64,000 nucleotides of DNA, taken from assembly GCA_019873645.1 (NCBI GenBank), contig JAIOAX010000002.1, forward strand, positions 124,001 to 188,000, read 5' to 3'. The notes beneath the pieces are model-generated. The model saw only the letters and a program-made list of their open reading frames with translations. It searched no databases and was not told where the DNA came from. Below are positions 62,222-64,000 of the stretch, piece after piece. Position numbers and translations under genes: made by a program. Origin of the DNA: Chloroflexota bacterium. GTDB taxonomy: Bacteria; Chloroflexota; Anaerolineae; B4-G1; SLSP01. The number at the start of each line of letters is the position of its first letter. The first letter of the stretch is position 1.

Positions 62222-62793
62222 CAACACCAACTTTGACCCCTGAAGAACGCCAATACCTGCTGACCCTGGCCCGCGCGACCATTGCCGAGGCGACCGGACG
62301 CAAACCCACCGGTAAGCGTCCCCCTGTGCCGCCACGGCTCAAAGAACCCGGCGCGGCCTTCGTGACCCTGCACACGCGAGCCGGCGAGCTGCGCGGCTGC
62401 ATCGGTTCCCTGGTGGCGCACCGTCCGCTCGTCGAGGATGTCCGCGAGAACGCGCTCGCTGCGGCGTTCCACGATCCGCGTTTCCCACCGGTGAGCGCCG
62501 CGGAGCTGGACAACATCGTCATCGAAATCTCGGTGCTCACCCCGCCGCAGCCTCTGGACTTCGACGGGCCGGATGACCTCATCCGCAAACTGCGCCCCAA
62601 TGTTGACGGCGTGATCATCGAGCGCGGCTGGCATCGGGCGACATTCCTGCCGCAGGTGTGGGAACAACTGCCCGAACCGGAAGAATTCCTGGCGCACCTG
62701 TGCTACAAAGCCGGGCTGCCCGTCAACGCCTGGCGCTGGCCTGATCTCAAGGTCTCGATTTACCAGGTGGAAGAGTTCGCAGAGGAAGCCTGA
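62218..62793 (+). CDS. amrA: AmmeMemoRadiSam system protein A (AMMECR1 domain)
   Basis: A 191-residue AMMECR1-domain protein. GAAFVTLHTRAGELRGCIGSL contains the invariant LRGCIG motif, and AFHDPRFPPV, ISVLTPP, GVIIERGWHRATFLPQVWEQLP follow. It completes the three-gene system. The ATGA overlap with the Memo gene shows coupling. The reaction catalysed by the family is not established; the motif suggests binding of a small substrate with RNA- or protein-modifying ideas only speculative. Confidence 0.93.
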   Translation: MTTPTLTPEERQYLLTLARATIAEATGRKPTGKRPPVPPRLKEPGAAFVTLHTRAGELRGCIGSLVAHRPLVEDVRENALAAAFHDPRFPPVSAAELDNIVIEISVLTPPQPLDFDGPDDLIRKLRPNVDGVIIERGWHRATFLPQVWEQLPEPEEFLAHLCYKAGLPVNAWRWPDLKVSIYQVEEFAEEA

Positions 62794-62839
62794 CTTTCCT
62801 GAAAAAAATTCAGACGAATCACTTTAAGGAGGAATAGCC

Positions 62840-63136
62840 GTGAGTGTTCAAATGACCATCCAGGTATCTACCCCCCAGGGCGTTCAGGCAATCAACCGCG
62901 CTTTGGAAACCTACTCAGCGCGCTTACGACTGAGTATTGAACGCACGCGCCGCCAGTTAACGCAGTTCGAACAACGTTATGGCGTCACGACAGCACATTT
63001 TCTAAGTGAAATGGCTGCCGAGGACTTGCACGGGGGAGATATAGAGTACGTGCTGTGGGCCGGAGAAGCCCATCTCTTGAAAGGCCTGGAAGCTGAATAT
63101 CAGGAATTAGACAATGCCCGCCACCAGCTTCACTGA
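62840..63136 (+). CDS. Putative antitoxin of a TumA/TumE-type pair
   Basis: A 98-residue protein, helical by composition, with a central TRRQLTQFEQRYGVTTAHFLSEM segment. It overlaps the next gene by 23 bases. I do not recognise a sequence motif, and the antitoxin label rests on pairing with the TumE-like gene. It starts with GTG at 62840 behind AGGAGG. Confidence 0.65.
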   Translation: MSVQMTIQVSTPQGVQAINRALETYSARLRLSIERTRRQLTQFEQRYGVTTAHFLSEMAAEDLHGGDIEYVLWAGEAHLLKGLEAEYQELDNARHQLH

Positions 63137-63506
63137 GTACGCTCGTGAGATCGGGGCCCTGTTGAATATGTGGTTGGAAACAGGCCTGGTCAGTGAAATC
63201 GAGTGGTATATTGACCAGCGTTCCGCCCTGCGCGGGTTTATCGCCGGAAGGATGCGCTACGTGGATAGTTCCGAGTTACATTTCCGTGAGTTTGTGGATC
63301 TGACCTGCTCTGAGCCAAAACTGATGTACAGCTACCATTATCAAGATAGCTGCACCCTGCTACGCTTTCGATATGACAATGCGATCCACCGGCCACCCTT
63401 AGCACAGCGAGCGCACAAACACACACCTACTGATGTAATATTAGCTGCAACGCCGACACTGGCGCAGGTTCTTGAAGAAATTTCTGCATTTTTTGATAGC
63501 CTGTAG
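63114..63506 (+). CDS. TumE-family (DUF6516-like) putative toxin
   Basis: A 130-residue protein. GRMRYVDSSELHFREFVDL, then LMYSYHYQDSCTLLRFRYDNAIHRP and a late HKHTPTD motif match the DUF6516/TumE group. These proteins are proposed toxins of type II toxin-antitoxin pairs, and TumE-TumA has been reported as such. The overlap with the smaller gene upstream supports the pairing. Target is unknown. Confidence 0.75.
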   Translation: MPATSFTEYAREIGALLNMWLETGLVSEIEWYIDQRSALRGFIAGRMRYVDSSELHFREFVDLTCSEPKLMYSYHYQDSCTLLRFRYDNAIHRPPLAQRAHKHTPTDVILAATPTLAQVLEEISAFFDSL

Positions 63507-63611
63507 AGACCCTGTTTCTTGTCAGTGTGCAACCTTCCCTCTGTAACTGCGTAACATAAACATAGCATTACCAAATCCAATTACAGAGCAATTACAGAGA
63601 TGGAGGGCATA
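63507..63611. other. Spacer with short AATTACAGAG repeats
   Basis: AATTACAGAGC and AATTACAGAGA are directly repeated at about 63580 and 63590, shortly before the GGAGGG ribosome binding site of the next gene. No promoter hexamers are convincing. Confidence 0.4.
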
Positions 63612-64000
63612 ATGAACACAGAAAATGAATTCGTCAATGTCACACCCGAAGCGCCGCAAGCCGGCCCGAATCCGACGCCGGTCAGTTACGCACCGCAGCC
63701 GCTCTCGCCCGCCGATGAGCGCACCTGGGCCATGCTGGCACACCTGAGCGTCTTGCTCAACCTGGTTACCGGCTTTCTGGGCGTCGGCGCGGCGCTGTTG
63801 ATTTACCTGCTCTACAAAGATCGCTCGCGGTATGTGGCGTATCAGGCGATGCAAGCCTTTCTCTTCCAGTTGATCTTCTGGGCAGGGGGCGGCGTGCTGA
63901 TCGGATTGATGTGGGCCATCGTTGGCGCGCTGTGCGCGATCCTGGTGGGCATCCTGCTCCTCCCCGTCGCCGCAATTTTGACGCCGGTTTTGCTGGTCTT
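63612..64000 (+). CDS. DUF4870-like membrane protein (3' end beyond window)
   Basis: At least 129 residues are open to the window end. A Pro-rich N terminus is followed by ADERTWAMLAHLSVLLNLVTGFLG, then YLLYKDRSRYVAYQAMQAFLFQL, the central motif of DUF4870 proteins, and a strongly hydrophobic stretch. Function is unknown. The ATG at 63612 has GGAGGG eight bases upstream. It is related in type to 42768-43127. Confidence 0.8.
   Translation, partial: MNTENEFVNVTPEAPQAGPNPTPVSYAPQPLSPADERTWAMLAHLSVLLNLVTGFLGVGAALLIYLLYKDRSRYVAYQAMQAFLFQLIFWAGGGVLIGLMWAIVGALCAILVGILLLPVAAILTPVLLV

Overview
The window reads as a chromosomal segment of an uncultured Chloroflexota bacterium, most likely Anaerolineae- or Caldilineae-like. 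This placement is inferred. It rests on the Pro/Thr-rich membrane protein at 996-2270, a peptide-binding lipoprotein with a VEVVKT-type repeat linker (46550-48769), paired ADP-forming acyl-CoA synthetases with a BioD/DRTGG protein, and a very high load of intergenic repeats. tRNA genes lack an encoded CCA. No plasmid, phage or CRISPR locus is visible.

Layout. 1-870: end of an unknown gene, then tRNA-Gln and two tandem tRNA-Ala genes with promoters and terminators. 996-8730: a Pro/Thr-rich membrane protein, a carotenoid-desaturase-like flavoenzyme, a GAF methionine sulfoxide reductase-like protein, an ABC-2 exporter, then DUF99-hypA-hypB. 9102-20418: an acetate/acyl-CoA block with two ADP-forming acyl-CoA synthetases, AMP-forming acetyl-CoA synthetase, an oxalate/formate-type antiporter, a CoA-transferase/GNAT fusion and a BioD-like/DRTGG protein. 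20489-24743 (minus): a GT2 and a large GT-C glycosyltransferase, probably a polyprenyl-phosphate-sugar pathway.

24902-42795 is the most unusual region. A GntR/UTRA regulator with a candidate operator precedes two carbamoyltransferases (PyrB-like and YgeW-like), carbamate kinase, two fold-type-II PLP enzymes, a nucleoside-phosphorylase-like protein of unknown function and a xanthine-dehydrogenase-type molybdenum hydroxylase. It resembles the E. coli yge/yqe purine-catabolism cluster and would allow ATP formation from carbamoyl phosphate. Inside it sit a RelE-type toxin-antitoxin pair, one degraded and one intact MNT/HEPN pair, a Uma2 gene, and a RAYT transposase with a roughly 570-bp array of alternating inverted REP hairpins. 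REP copies even supply stop codons for the two neighbouring genes.

42768-54481 (minus) holds a complete peptide-type ABC importer (two permeases, two ATPases, binding lipoprotein) next to a degenerate receiver protein and a 1126-residue soluble hybrid regulator (sugar/peptide-binding-like, GAF, histidine kinase, two receivers, AraC HTH). 54587-64000 (plus): nadD with an apparent AUA start, a tandem SBP3 lipoprotein, an S1-domain protein, a zinc-ribbon membrane protein, a Fic protein, the complete AmmeMemoRadiSam trio, a TumA/TumE-like pair and the start of a DUF4870-like protein.

Repeats are the second theme. A roughly 180-200-bp element occurs four times, always just 3' of a gene and in the same orientation relative to it. 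GATTCGCTGATTC-type tracts fill many spacers. Two genes (the GT-C glycosyltransferase and threonine synthase) carry in-frame insertions that look like palindromic repeats.
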